Positions 18,814 to 27,276 of a DNA stretch of 64,000 bases are shown in pieces (position 1 is the first letter of the stretch; every line of letters starts with the position of its first letter). This DNA is from Candidatus Kouleothrix ribensis (GTDB lineage Bacteria > Chloroflexota > Chloroflexia > Chloroflexales > Roseiflexaceae): contig JADKGW010000002.1 of assembly GCA_016722075.1 (NCBI GenBank), positions 62,001 through 126,000 of the forward strand, in the 5' to 3' direction. A program made the translations under genes and the position numbers. Below the pieces are notes generated by a model that saw only the letters and a list, made by a program, of their open reading frames with translations, searched no databases and was not told the origin of the DNA.

Positions 18814-19089
18814 ATGATGATTGGTAGTACATCTTTAACCAGAAAAGGACAAATCACCATACCGGTTAAAATCCGTGAACTTCTACGGCTTCGCCAAGGC
18901 GACCGCATCGATTTTACTATGGCCGACAATCAAGTGATTTTGCAGCGCAGCGCGAGTGTAACTACTCAGACGGCCGGTGCGCTTAGCGCGCATGGCAGCG
19001 TGAACCTTCAGGCAGAGCAATTACGCGAGAATGTGGAGGAGGCAATTGCCGACGAAGCGTTAGAGCGTGCGAAAGGCAAGCATGGCTAA
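18814..19089 (+). CDS. AbrB/MazE-type antitoxin
   Basis: 91-residue protein with an N-terminal swapped-hairpin DNA-binding domain (TSLTRKGQITIPVKIRELLR, then GDRIDFTMADNQVILQR) and a C-terminal acidic helix (LRENVEEAIADEALERAKG) suited to bind the toxin. It precedes and overlaps a PIN-domain gene by 8 nt. The pair is a type II toxin-antitoxin module, probably autoregulated through the antitoxin at the promoter just upstream. Two consecutive ATGs (18814, 18817) are possible starts. Confidence 0.88.
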   Translation: MMIGSTSLTRKGQITIPVKIRELLRLRQGDRIDFTMADNQVILQRSASVTTQTAGALSAHGSVNLQAEQLRENVEEAIADEALERAKGKHG

Positions 19090-19504
19090 TGCGAATGCTG
19101 CATTGCCTTTTTTAGATACAAATATCCTCCTGCGACACCTCACAGGAGATAACCCAGAACACTCACCACGCGCAACAGCATTATTTTCATCCATTGAAGC
19201 AGGACAGCTGAAGGTACACATTAACGATGTGGTAATTTTTGAAACCGTCTATACCTTAGAACGGATTTATCACCAAGAAAAACGAGCGATACGCGATGCA
19301 CTCGCGCTTATTCTGTCTCTACCTGGCATCATACTGCCGAAAAAGCAGCGGCTGGTAGCAGTTCTGGACTTGTACGCTGCTAAAAACCTGCCGTTCGCCG
19401 ACGCCTACTTTGCTCTTGCCATGCGCGATTTGAAAACAGATACGATTATCAGCTTTGACCACCATTTTGATCGGATTGAAGGTATCGCCCGTCGGGAACC
19501 ATAG
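19082..19504 (+). CDS. PIN-domain toxin ribonuclease
   Basis: 140-residue PIN nuclease: FLDTNILLRHLTGD carries the first acidic residue, NDVVIFETVYTLERIY the conserved Glu, and LPFADAYFALAMRD plus TIISFDHHFDRIEG the remaining acidic residues. Probable VapC-type RNA-cleaving toxin that depends on metal ions. The ATG at 19082 (MANANAAL) is chosen; it overlaps the antitoxin end by 8 nt, giving translational coupling. It helps keep the element in the cell. Confidence 0.88.
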   Translation: MANANAALPFLDTNILLRHLTGDNPEHSPRATALFSSIEAGQLKVHINDVVIFETVYTLERIYHQEKRAIRDALALILSLPGIILPKKQRLVAVLDLYAAKNLPFADAYFALAMRDLKTDTIISFDHHFDRIEGIARREP

Positions 19505-19572
19505 CTATCCTGCCACCAGCCCCCAGACATTACTATCACAACCAGAAGCGTAAACTCATACTATGAGCGTAC

Positions 19573-19668
19573 GGTATCGTGATACCACTCATGACACCAT
19601 GACACCACGGTACCATGGTAGCAACCACGGTACCACGACACCACGGTTGCATGGTATCACGATACCAT
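19573..19668. repeat. Octamer array B, likely centromere or operator
   Basis: About eleven 8-bp units in strict register over 96 bp: GGTATCGT, GATACCAC, spacer TCAT, GACACCAT, GACACCAC, GGTACCAT, spacer GGTA, GCAACCAC, GGTACCAC, GACACCAC, GGTTGCAT, GGTATCAC, GATACCAT. Spacers are 4 bp, half a unit. Units at both ends are inverted relative to the centre. It lies between the toxin gene and the promoter of the replication-initiator-like gene. Best candidate for the parS of the ParA system. Confidence 0.8.
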
Positions 19669-19678
19669 CATTTGCCTA

Positions 19679-19708
19679 TTGCAATACTCTTTTTGTCGTT
19701 GTTATAGT
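19679..19708 (+). promoter_or_regulatory. Promoter candidate for the initiator-like gene
   Basis: TTGCAA at 19679-19684 and TATAGT at 19703-19708 with an 18-bp spacer, starting 10 bp after the last octamer of array B. A protein bound to the array could therefore also control this promoter. Confidence 0.5.
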
Positions 19709-19824
19709 GGGGAAAATTAGCAATAAAAAATGGCTGACCGCCCCGGAAGGATGTTCAACCACTTTTTTGTTTTCTTCAAACACTTCCTACTCTACCAAAA
19801 TCTTCCGGGGCTTGTCAATCAGGA

Positions 19825-20697
19825 ATGGATGTTCCTATGTTCCCTACTGCCCCAAAAACAACTGTATCAAACTACCACACAGAATATCACCGGCCACGTC
19901 TTGAAAAGTATTATGTTCAAGTTCCGCAGGTACTTCTTCGCGAATTCGCAGATTTGTCTGATGGCGCGAAGCTCACGTACCAAGTCCTCTTATCGTTTGA
20001 CTATGTAGAAACGTCGAGTGACGAGCACAAGGGGATTGTCTATCCATCGATTGACACACTCATGGCGCTGCGCCGCAAAGGTAAAAGCACCATTTACAGC
20101 CACCTGGCCGAGTTGGAGGAGCATGGACTTATCAAGGTGCTGATCGGTGAAGGCATCTGGCTCTATAATCCGCAGGAAGGGCAGAACCCATCTCACCCCG
20201 AAAGAGCCGCCAGAACGAACCACAGCGCCCAGGAGCGCCCTTCTCAGAGCAGTTACGAAGATGACGAGCGCAGAAAAGAACGGACTTCTCCCAGGCTCAC
20301 TTTCCAGAAATCTGGACGACTATTAAAGGAAGAAGAAGAGAACCAAGAAACAAAACATTACCAATACTCCGAGGTGGGGGACAGAAGCCTTGTTGTGGAT
20401 AAATTGCTAAAGCTTGGGTTTGAACAGCATCTTGCGGGACAGTTTGTCCGGCGGTACGGCGCAGCGCACGTTGACGAGCAGATAACGAACCTTTGCCGAG
20501 CGCTTCAGCACGGTGTGTTTATCCGCAGCTTCGCCCGCTGGCTTTACCGGGCGATTGAACGTGATTACGTCTTTGTCGAGGAGGGGAGGCCCAGATCCTT
20601 TGCTACCCCGAGAGTACGCCGAAGTATCGGGCAGGAGAAAACGCTCCCCAATGGCGATGTTGTCTACGAGCTTGTTGAGTATTCACCGGCAGGGTAA
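19825..20697 (+). CDS. Winged-helix protein resembling plasmid/ICE replication initiators
   Basis: 290 residues. Residues about 25-110 form an HTH_36-type winged helix (LSDGAKLTYQVLLSFDYVET, YPSIDTLMALRRKGKSTIYS, HLAELEEHGLIKV). A charged, low-complexity middle follows, then a helical C-terminal region (VVDKLLKLGFEQHLAGQFVR and on). This architecture occurs in replication initiator-like proteins of plasmids and integrative elements. Start may be 19825 or ATG 19837; neither has an ideal site. Its place after parA, the octamer array and a promoter supports a replication/maintenance role, which is an inference. Confidence 0.6.
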   Translation: MDVPMFPTAPKTTVSNYHTEYHRPRLEKYYVQVPQVLLREFADLSDGAKLTYQVLLSFDYVETSSDEHKGIVYPSIDTLMALRRKGKSTIYSHLAELEEHGLIKVLIGEGIWLYNPQEGQNPSHPERAARTNHSAQERPSQSSYEDDERRKERTSPRLTFQKSGRLLKEEEENQETKHYQYSEVGDRSLVVDKLLKLGFEQHLAGQFVRRYGAAHVDEQITNLCRALQHGVFIRSFARWLYRAIERDYVFVEEGRPRSFATPRVRRSIGQEKTLPNGDVVYELVEYSPAG

Positions 20698-21143
20698 TCT
20701 AGTGAAAGAAAACCCCTTCCATGTTGCAAAAACTGTGCTATACTTTGCTCCAAAGAAACGCATACCCTAAAAAACCGGACACTAAAAACTTTACCGGCAC
20801 GGAGTAACCACCCCAAGCCCCCGCAGCAGAAACTAAAGCAAAACACCTATAAACCGTAAGCCACCTGGCTTCACGGTTATTTGCGTTTCTATCCACTCAT
20901 CACCCAAAAAAAGTTTTCCACCTAATCTGCTTTAACTCTGCTTAAAACCACCTCGTTTCAAGGCTCCTTACCAAGCCATCTTCGCTCAACCTCAGTGAGC
21001 TTGCTCACCGTACTGTAAGGCGTTTTACCTGTCTTGCGCGCTCACTTTGGAAGAGTTTCCCTCATTGCTTGCATCTGTATTTCACGACCAGAGAGCCACC
21101 TATTAGCGCATTCCTGTGGTCGTGGGAAGGAGGTGAAAGCCGT
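20698..21143. other. Noncoding region after the initiator-like gene
   Basis: No convincing gene. It contains the terminator at 20852-20878 and a short hairpin GTGAGC/GCTCAC at 20995-21008. The end carries a strong AAGGAGGTG at 21128-21136 for the next small gene. The AT-rich part near 20700-20800 could be part of an origin, but no iterons are visible. Confidence 0.4.
20852..20878 (+). terminator. Hairpin terminator downstream of the initiator-like gene
   Basis: AACCGTAAGCC at 20852-20862 pairs with GGCTT and ACGGTT at 20867-20878 around an ACCT loop with one bulged base, followed by ATTTGCGTTT. Confidence 0.6.
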
Positions 21144-21356
21144 GTGCAGGAAGTCTATATCCAGAAAGATATGTTTGCAGCGGAGCAAGCACAGACCGAG
21201 CAGGGAGAGCCGACTGTTCATAGCGGAGAACGTCGCCGAGTAGCACCATTGCCGGTTGAGCAATCCTACGATTTCTCCGAAGTGGATTTTTCCGAAAAAG
21301 CCGTTCTGGAAAGTTTGCGGCGGGCATATCGTGTACTCCTGTCATCTCGGAGATGA
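21144..21356 (+). CDS. Small acidic protein, unknown
   Basis: 70 residues from GTG 21144, chosen because AAGGAGGTG lies 8 nt upstream. Sequence includes YIQKDMFAAEQAQTEQGEPT and SYDFSEVDFSEKAVLESLRR, with a predicted C-terminal helix. No family recognised. It overlaps the spurious 5' extension of the next gene but ends 59 nt before that gene's likely ATG, so both may share one transcript. Confidence 0.55.
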   Translation: MQEVYIQKDMFAAEQAQTEQGEPTVHSGERRRVAPLPVEQSYDFSEVDFSEKAVLESLRRAYRVLLSSRR

Positions 21357-21415
21357 CACATAGGCCAGGACATCCACTGGCCTCCATTACTATTTCTATT
21401 CTCGAAAGGAAATCT

Positions 21416-22117
21416 ATGGACATACAGCCTATGTTCGTTATTACCAAAAGCGGTCTTGTTATCAGACCAGAAGGGCTAGACCTATCGATTGCCCATACAC
21501 GGCACTTTATTAACTATCTCAGCGGATTATTGGCAGAGTTCCACGAGGAGGCCGCACGAGCCCGCACAATCGCCCCTGAGGGCATCCCGCAGGAGGACAG
21601 CATCATTGCTGATACACAGCGGGAACTGAGCCGTGCTGAGGCGCACATTTCCAATCTGGAGGAGGCCAAGGGCCACGTCACTCACGTCTATGATCGGAAC
21701 TTCCAGGACTGGGCTGAAGCCTTCAGACAAGTACGTATCCAACTGGGGTTAGAGACGATTGAGGACAGTCCTCATCTCTACGCCTTACTCAAGCTTGTCA
21801 GGGGGATGCTCAAGCGTGAGAACCACTGGTTCAGTGAGAATAAGTTTATCAAGCATATCAACAATGGAGGACAAGCCACATACGACCATGTAAAACTCGA
21901 CAAACGGGTGTATGAACCAATGGTATTCGCCAATCCAACAAGCCGCTATAGCGCTCAGGTAAGAGTAAATGGCTGGGCACAGGACGAAGCATTCTTTGAC
22001 ACCAAAGAAGAAGCACAGATGTGGCTCGATAACTACAAATATGATGGCCAAATTGGAGAAGGCGTGATGAAGGACTATCAAGCAGTCTTCAAGAAATGGG
22101 CAGATCCATTCAAGTAG
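21416..22117 (+). CDS. Unknown element protein of 233 residues
   Basis: Soluble, mixed-charge protein starting MDIQPMFVITKSGLVIRPEG. A helical, probably coiled-coil part spans about residues 30-95 (EDSIIADTQRELSRAEAHIS). A beta-containing C-terminal part carries YSAQVRVNGWAQDEAFFDTK, a pattern like a small strand-turn-strand domain. AAAGGA precedes ATG 21416 by 6 nt. No nuclease, relaxase or helicase motif was seen. It sits between the initiator-like gene and the coupling ATPase, where mobilisation accessory proteins are common, but nothing in the sequence proves that. Confidence 0.6.
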   Translation: MDIQPMFVITKSGLVIRPEGLDLSIAHTRHFINYLSGLLAEFHEEAARARTIAPEGIPQEDSIIADTQRELSRAEAHISNLEEAKGHVTHVYDRNFQDWAEAFRQVRIQLGLETIEDSPHLYALLKLVRGMLKRENHWFSENKFIKHINNGGQATYDHVKLDKRVYEPMVFANPTSRYSAQVRVNGWAQDEAFFDTKEEAQMWLDNYKYDGQIGEGVMKDYQAVFKKWADPFK

Positions 22118-22200
22118 ATCTAAGAAGAATTTTACGACCCAATCATTATTACTTAGCACGTAGGGTCAGTGCATGAAATGAGGAAAGGAGGTGAATCAAA

Positions 22201-22389
22201 ATGTCTAATAAACCAAATAGTTTTTGGCACAAATTAAAGTGCCGGTTATTTGTTCTTGGGTATGGTGATGGTTACCGAGTTGGCTTACGCGAAGGCTACG
22301 AGGCCGGTCATCGTAAGGGTTACAATGACGGCCATCAAGCCTACATAAAGAATGTATGGAAAGCAGCTACGAACCACTACAAAGGCTAA
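22201..22389 (+). CDS. Small GX3-repeat protein
   Basis: 62 residues with a run of glycine at every fourth position from residue 20 on (GYGDGYRVGLREGYEAG then HRKGYNDG), seven in a row, often flanked by Tyr. Such GX3 runs form tightly packed helical hairpins, as in the deca-GX3 motif of Yae1/Lto1. An excellent site, AAAGGAGGTG, precedes the ATG, and a strong terminator follows, so it is a real single-gene transcript end. Function unknown; a small scaffold or membrane-surface helix pair is possible. Confidence 0.75.
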   Translation: MSNKPNSFWHKLKCRLFVLGYGDGYRVGLREGYEAGHRKGYNDGHQAYIKNVWKAATNHYKG

Positions 22390-22411
22390 ACTGCCCATAC
22401 ACTTTATCACA

Positions 22412-22447
22412 GCAGGGAGGGTGAGTGCAACACCTTCCTGCTTTTTT
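22412..22447 (+). terminator. Intrinsic terminator
   Basis: GCAGGGAGGGTG at 22412-22423 pairs with CACCTTCCTGC at 22431-22441, with a short mismatch, followed by TTTTTT. Ends the small GX3-protein transcript. Confidence 0.85.
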
Positions 22448-23588
22448 AACACCCCCTTATGTGATAAAAATCACAATAACCTTGAGGGTACTCAGGCAAC
22501 CCCTGCTGTCGTTATCTTGTGAGGCGCTGTGCGAGGCTTTCCGGCGCAGCAGCTGGATGAAAGGATAAGTGGTGGTGGGGTGGTTTCAGGCTGCGCAGAA
22601 GTCATCTGACAAGGCGAGAGCTCTATTGCCGCAGGCCAGACAAAGAGATACCACCCCCACCCCACCACCACCGATGACGAAGGGTAGGGGAAAGGCTCAT
22701 GTACGTAGAGCATCTTCCTCCTAAGCCCTGTACAAATGTGCCGGTAGAGTGTCGTTCGTGTGGCTAAAGTCTGTGTAACGGGTGACTGTAAATCGAAGAG
22801 GCGACCTGGTGTACTTCGCATCAAGGGAATTCCAGCCCATAATTCTTAACAGAATTTGCATGAAAAGGGCATTCCGAAAGGGTGTGATTCCTGCTTGAAA
22901 ATCTGCTTAAATACTTGCTTTTCTATAAAGCAGATACCTCGATAGAAAGCGGTAACTTGGCTTGGGGTGTGGCTTGCTGTCGTTTGACTCGGCATCGAGC
23001 CTCGCAAACGACCCGGAGGGAAGATATCAAGCCGCTCATGCCCCTTTCGTCCTTCGCCTGCGGGCTCGACCGTCGGGACAATCGCACCTTGATGCGCCGT
23101 CGGTCTCACTTCGTCCTTCCTCACTGGCCTGCTTGCGGCAGTTCCAGTTCGTCAGTCCTTCGCGAGGCCGACCCCATTCGTCCACCTTCATGCCCGTGTT
23201 TGTCGCAGCGTGAATGTAAATATGCTTTAGAAAATCTGTGAAAAGATTGGTGGCATCTTGACCTATAGGGAACACGGACATGAACCCTCCGTGACCGCTT
23301 CCCGCTAAGGCGGGCGGCCCCGTCGGGCTCCGTTTCGGCTTGCGCCTTCACTACGGGATTGACGAATGGGGTCGGCCTCGCCGTCGCTTCGCTTGGCTCA
23401 TCCGACGGCGCAGCTCGCCGGCATTCCCTCCGGACCTTCCTTCCGGCTCGCTCAAATAGGTACTGCCCTACGGGCAGCTATCGTTTTCCGCCTGCGGCGG
23501 GTCTTGACTCGACTGCTATACTGGACAAACAATTAAATTGAGGTTATGAAAAGGGCTGTGAAAAGCCACTTAGCGTCAAAGGAGTGCG
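22448..23588. other. 1.1-kb structured noncoding region
   Basis: No gene with family character on either strand; the longest frame (22492-22824, minus) is low-complexity and lacks a start site. GC content jumps around 22980-23500. That part contains a 21-bp inverted repeat (23162-23182 with 23361-23381), a CTGCCCTACGGGCAG hairpin at about 23463-23477 and several CGGCG-rich small palindromes. Its place between replication and transfer-like genes makes it a candidate origin of replication or transfer, or a structured RNA. Confidence 0.5.
23162..23381. repeat. Perfect 21-bp inverted repeat, 178 bp apart
   Basis: The arm at 23162-23182 begins GCGAGGCCGACCCC and its exact complement lies at 23361-23381, ending GGGGTCGGCCTCGC. 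The enclosed 178 bp are GC-rich with further small stems. Confidence 0.75.
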
Positions 23589-24116
23589 TTATTTGCTTGT
23601 GGGGCTAACGTCGTAGACGTTTTGAGTATCAAGCACCTGCCCAACAAGCCCAATAATTGTGTTATACGTTTCAAGTCCAATTTCATCAGCGTGCGCTCCT
23701 CGCACAAACTCTCCGATACCGCTTTCTCGTTGTATCTCAATTTGCCGTGCGACGAGCGCGTGTTGTCGTTGTGCCTCACCAATAACATACCCTAGCTCAA
23801 GTGGTGGGGAAATTTCATCATCGCCTTTTACTTCATCATCAAACATTTGTTTAACTGTATCAGCCGTAGTTTCAATCATCGATTGCTCATCAACTTCTAA
23901 TGCACCAATCTCAAATCGAATGATAGCATAGAGTTGTTTTACGAAGAGACTTGCCCGTATTCGAGAATCGAATGCCGGAGCTTCAGCAGAAAAAAGTTGT
24001 ATATGGTAATCATTGAACCTTCTGTATACCTCCGTGAGCTGCCGGATTACCGGTTCTCGCGGTTTTATTGTCTCTATCCCTAATTCTGGTGCAGCAGCAC
24101 CGCTTTCCTTTGACAT
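23589..24116 (-). CDS. Unknown helical protein
   Basis: 175 residues, acidic and almost wholly helical: REPVIRQLTEVYRRFNDYHI, SLFVKQLYAIIRFEIGALEV, DTVKQMFDDEVKGDDE, GEAQRQHALVARQIEIQRES. No signal peptide or membrane segment. No family recognised. It is divergent from the coupling-ATPase gene with only 32 nt between start codons, so the two probably share a control region. Confidence 0.55.
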   Translation of the reverse strand: MSKESGAAAPELGIETIKPREPVIRQLTEVYRRFNDYHIQLFSAEAPAFDSRIRASLFVKQLYAIIRFEIGALEVDEQSMIETTADTVKQMFDDEVKGDDEISPPLELGYVIGEAQRQHALVARQIEIQRESGIGEFVRGAHADEIGLETYNTIIGLVGQVLDTQNVYDVSPTSK

Positions 24117-24291
24117 ATACCACGATTATACCAGAGAGGCCCAACACTATGTCTACTCCCATATATCTTGGCAAAGACATTACGACAAGGCAAAAAGTGT
24201 TCCTGTCTGATGAGGCGCGGCCCTCCTCAGTGTACATTATTGGCTTGTCTGGGTACGGTAAAAGCACGCTCCTTGAAAATATGGCGTATCA

Positions 24292-25789
24292 CCTAGATTT
24301 GGCCCCAATTGATGGCGATGTGCTGGGGCCGTAGGCGCACATCCAAGCTACGGGCGAGATTGCGGACGCGTGGGGCGCGTTGGTTCAGCACCACTTCCAC
24401 AATCCGCCCACGGGCATTGTGGACGAGAAAGCCGCTGATATGGAAGATATCGCGCACCATCCGTTTGAGGCCATAGCGGCGCAGCTTGGGCTCGTGATCG
24501 CTCAGCCACTGGCGCGCCCAGACGATCACGTTATGGGCCAGGCTGCCCAGCAGCGTGAGCATCTGTTGCGCGGCGAACCGCTTCTTGCTCCGTTTCGTCA
24601 GGCCGATGCCCTGCTTGTCGTCCTTGAAGCTCGTCTCGACCCCACCACCACGCATGTCGTAGCACTGCACATACGCCAGCAGTACCGCCTGATGGTCCAA
24701 GACCTGCGCCTGGGGCTGGTTCGTTTCGGCAATCACATCAGCCGCCAGCAGGGTCGTGATGATCACCGCATACTCCCACTGCCCGTTCTTCTGCTTCCAG
24801 CGGACGGCGATCCGCCCGACCGGACGCACGTATTCGGGCGCGGGCGTCGCCACCCACCCGACCTGGCGTCCTGCGATCTGCGGGTCATCGATCCATTCCG
24901 TCACGCTCACGCCCAGCTTGCGCGCCCGCTGGCGCGAGTAATCTTTGGTGAGGATGTGATAGCCGCGCGCCAACGCCCAGTTGATGTCGTCGATACTGCC
25001 GCCGCCCGAGTCGATGCGCAGGATGGTGCGCTGGCGTTTGGCCTCGTCCAGCTCCAGCACTTGCTCGGCCGCGTTGACCAGGGGGATCAGCGCTTTGGTC
25101 AGCCCGACCGTGCCCGCAAAGAGTTGATCGGTCACAATCTCACCATAGCGACTGGCCAGCACGCGCCCGAGCTGGCGCCCGCGGCGGTTGCGCTGGTTGG
25201 CGAAATAGCCTTTGGTGGCCAGCGCGGCTTTCGAGCCACAGGGCATGCCGCTCAGATCGACATCCAGCAATTGGTACTGGCGGGCGTAGGCATGCCGATA
25301 GCCCCGGCTGTGCTGGCGATAGATGATGGTCAGTGCCGCCGTCAACTGCTGCACGTTGGTCGCGGTGCAGGCGTTCAATGTCGCCTGAATGCTCGATTGC
25401 TCGGCACAGGCCTCCCCGGCCAAACGCCTCCTGCAAGGCGCGATCGCTCCGCAGCAGCGTATTGGCCTCCACGATGCCGTGGGCACCGGCCAGAATGGTG
25501 ACCAAGGCATCAGTCAGTTTGTCCATGGGCGTATGGATGACCGTCTTCTGCACAATCTTCACCTGTTCCCGCACCGGCACCAAGAAATCGATCTGCCGCA
25601 GATACAGCCCCAATGCAGCCAGCGATGCGACAGGCGTAAAGGTCGTGGTCGGCGCCGTGGTAGACTGGGCCATGATGAGCCTCCTTTTTCGTGACGGTGA
25701 AATCCCGAAAAGGTATGGCTCATCATGCATTTTTCTGCAACCGCATTACGCCCAGCGGCATCGTGTCGCCAATTGGAGCCAAAACTAGG
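24292..25789 (-). mobile_element. Insertion sequence, copy 1 (1498 bp, damaged)
   Basis: Ends CCTAGATTTGGCCCCAATTG and, on the other strand, CCTAGTTTTGGCTCCAATTG match at 18 of 20 positions. A perfect 5-bp target duplication TATCA flanks it (24287-24291, 25790-25794). Nearly identical to copy 2 at 27277-28773 and in the same orientation. Family resembles DDE transposases of the IS4 superfamily (IS1380-like) but was not resolved. Confidence 0.9.
24293..25673 (-). pseudogene. DDE transposase of IS copy 1, frameshifted
   Basis: Same protein as the intact copy at 27278-28657, but the C-run at 25414-25417 has four Cs where copy 2 has three. The single extra base shifts the frame after residue ~100, leaving two overlapping frames. 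The DDE-containing part downstream (LRIDSGGGSIDDINWALARG) is otherwise unchanged. Either a recent inactivating slip or a sequencing error in a homopolymer. Confidence 0.8.
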
Positions 25790-27276
25790 TATCAAGACGC
25801 AATGGCTCAGGACGGCTACATTTTCATCGACCCGCATGGCGATACATCGGAGCATTTGCGAAATAGTTTCACAACTCTTTCCACAAAGCGCCAACAAGAC
25901 ATCATTTTCTGGGAGCCCTCAGATATTGAGCGGCCTTTTGGCCTAAACCCCTTTACGTGTGATCCAACAAACAAAATACAAATGAGTATTCGCGCCCAGG
26001 GCTTTGTATCGGCCCTTGAAAGCCTAGAAGAATTCAACGAGGTATTCGCAACAGCAACGCGCATGAAGGATTTGCTCTTAAGTGTGGGGCACGCCTTTAC
26101 CGCCCATCAGGGTCATAGCTTGCTTGAGGCTATAGATTTTCTTGACCCGTATGAGGCCGGGGTACAGTTTCGCAGTCGGTTCTATCGTGACCTTGGAAAG
26201 TACAATCCATCCTCCCTTAAGTATTGGCAGTCGTTTGATAAGCTACCTCCCTACGAGCGGCGAGACAGGGTAGAGGCCACGCTTAACAAACTGCGGCGAT
26301 TTAGCAGTGACCCTATTATGCAAGGGATTTTTGGACAGGCAACCAACTCGATAGATTTTCGCCAGGTGATGGATACAGGCAAAATTATTATTCTGAATTT
26401 GTCCGATGTCGGTATTTTTAACGCTGCCTTCATTGGGGCATTTGCCGTTTTTGGCATCTGGCAGGCAGCCCTATCACGAACAAATATTCCAGAAGCCGAG
26501 CGACGAACGTTTCACCTCTATGCCGATGAATTCCAGGACTATATGACAACATTCTTCCCCGTGATGCAGCTCCAAGGGCGAAAGTTTGGTCTGGATACCG
26601 TGGTGGCACATCAGAATAGAGGAAGCTTAAACGCTGACCTGCGAAGTAGTACGCTTAGTGTAGTGAATAAAATCGTCTTTCGCACCAATAGTGATGATGC
26701 TTCTACACTCGCACCAGGCTTCAAGACCAAAGGCATTGAGGAAAGAACCATTGAGCGCCCAAAGCGGACATATGTTTTGAATGTCCTTGCGCACCTGGCA
26801 ACCCATGGGCACAGTAACCCGGCCTTTCAGGAACCGTATCGGAAATTGCGCGCCGACATTGATGAAATCTTTACCGAGCACCTGAATATTGTCCAGGACC
26901 TGAAGCCGACACCGCAACAGCTCAATATTCCTGACATAACACCCGCCACCGCACGCAGTTTTTTCGTGGAGAAGAAAGCTCAACTAGAGGAAGAAATTAA
27001 TAGGTTGCTTTATGTCTGCATGACAGGAAAAGTTGATCCGGTCAATGTTTGGGCTCCGCTTCCGGGCGACCCATCAAAAGATGTTATGTATAACATACTG
27101 CTTGAGGTCTATATTTATGGCTTTAGGGTTGACCCATTGGGCGTGCTATTTCGCAAATACTCGCTTTCAGAAATGGTTAAAGCTGCGCCGGAAGTGGATC
27201 CTAAATTTATTGTCGCTGTGCGTAACGAAGAAAAGAGGCTACGACAGCAAACCGCCGTGCTGGGCATGGACTTACA

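Larger units (their letters stand above)
24149..27276 (+). pseudogene. Conjugative coupling-protein-like ATPase, broken by two IS copies
   Basis: VirD4/TraD/TraG-type DNA-translocating ATPase. The 5' piece (24149-24291) holds the P-loop IIGLSGYGKSTLLENM. The 3' piece (25795-27276) holds GYIFIDPHGDTSEHL, a long variable region, LYADEFQDYMTT (Walker B) and VVAHQNRGSLNADLRSS. Removing IS copy 1 with one TATCA duplication joins them in frame as NMAYQDAMAQDGYIF, so the original reading frame is still visible. The 3' end is cut by IS copy 2 after AVLGMDLH. The intact protein would have been at least about 541 residues. Loss of this gene would block conjugative transfer. Confidence 0.85.

Noticed and set aside
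18410..19668. CRISPR-like array
   Set aside because: Units are 8 bp with 4-bp gaps, with no 25-40-bp repeats or unique spacers, and no cas genes are in the window.
24380..25501. Long plus-strand open frame antisense to the IS transposase (and its twin at 27365-28678)
   Set aside because: It is the mirror of a GC-rich transposase gene; its sequence is low in recognisable domains and it disappears as a concept once the transposase is accepted.
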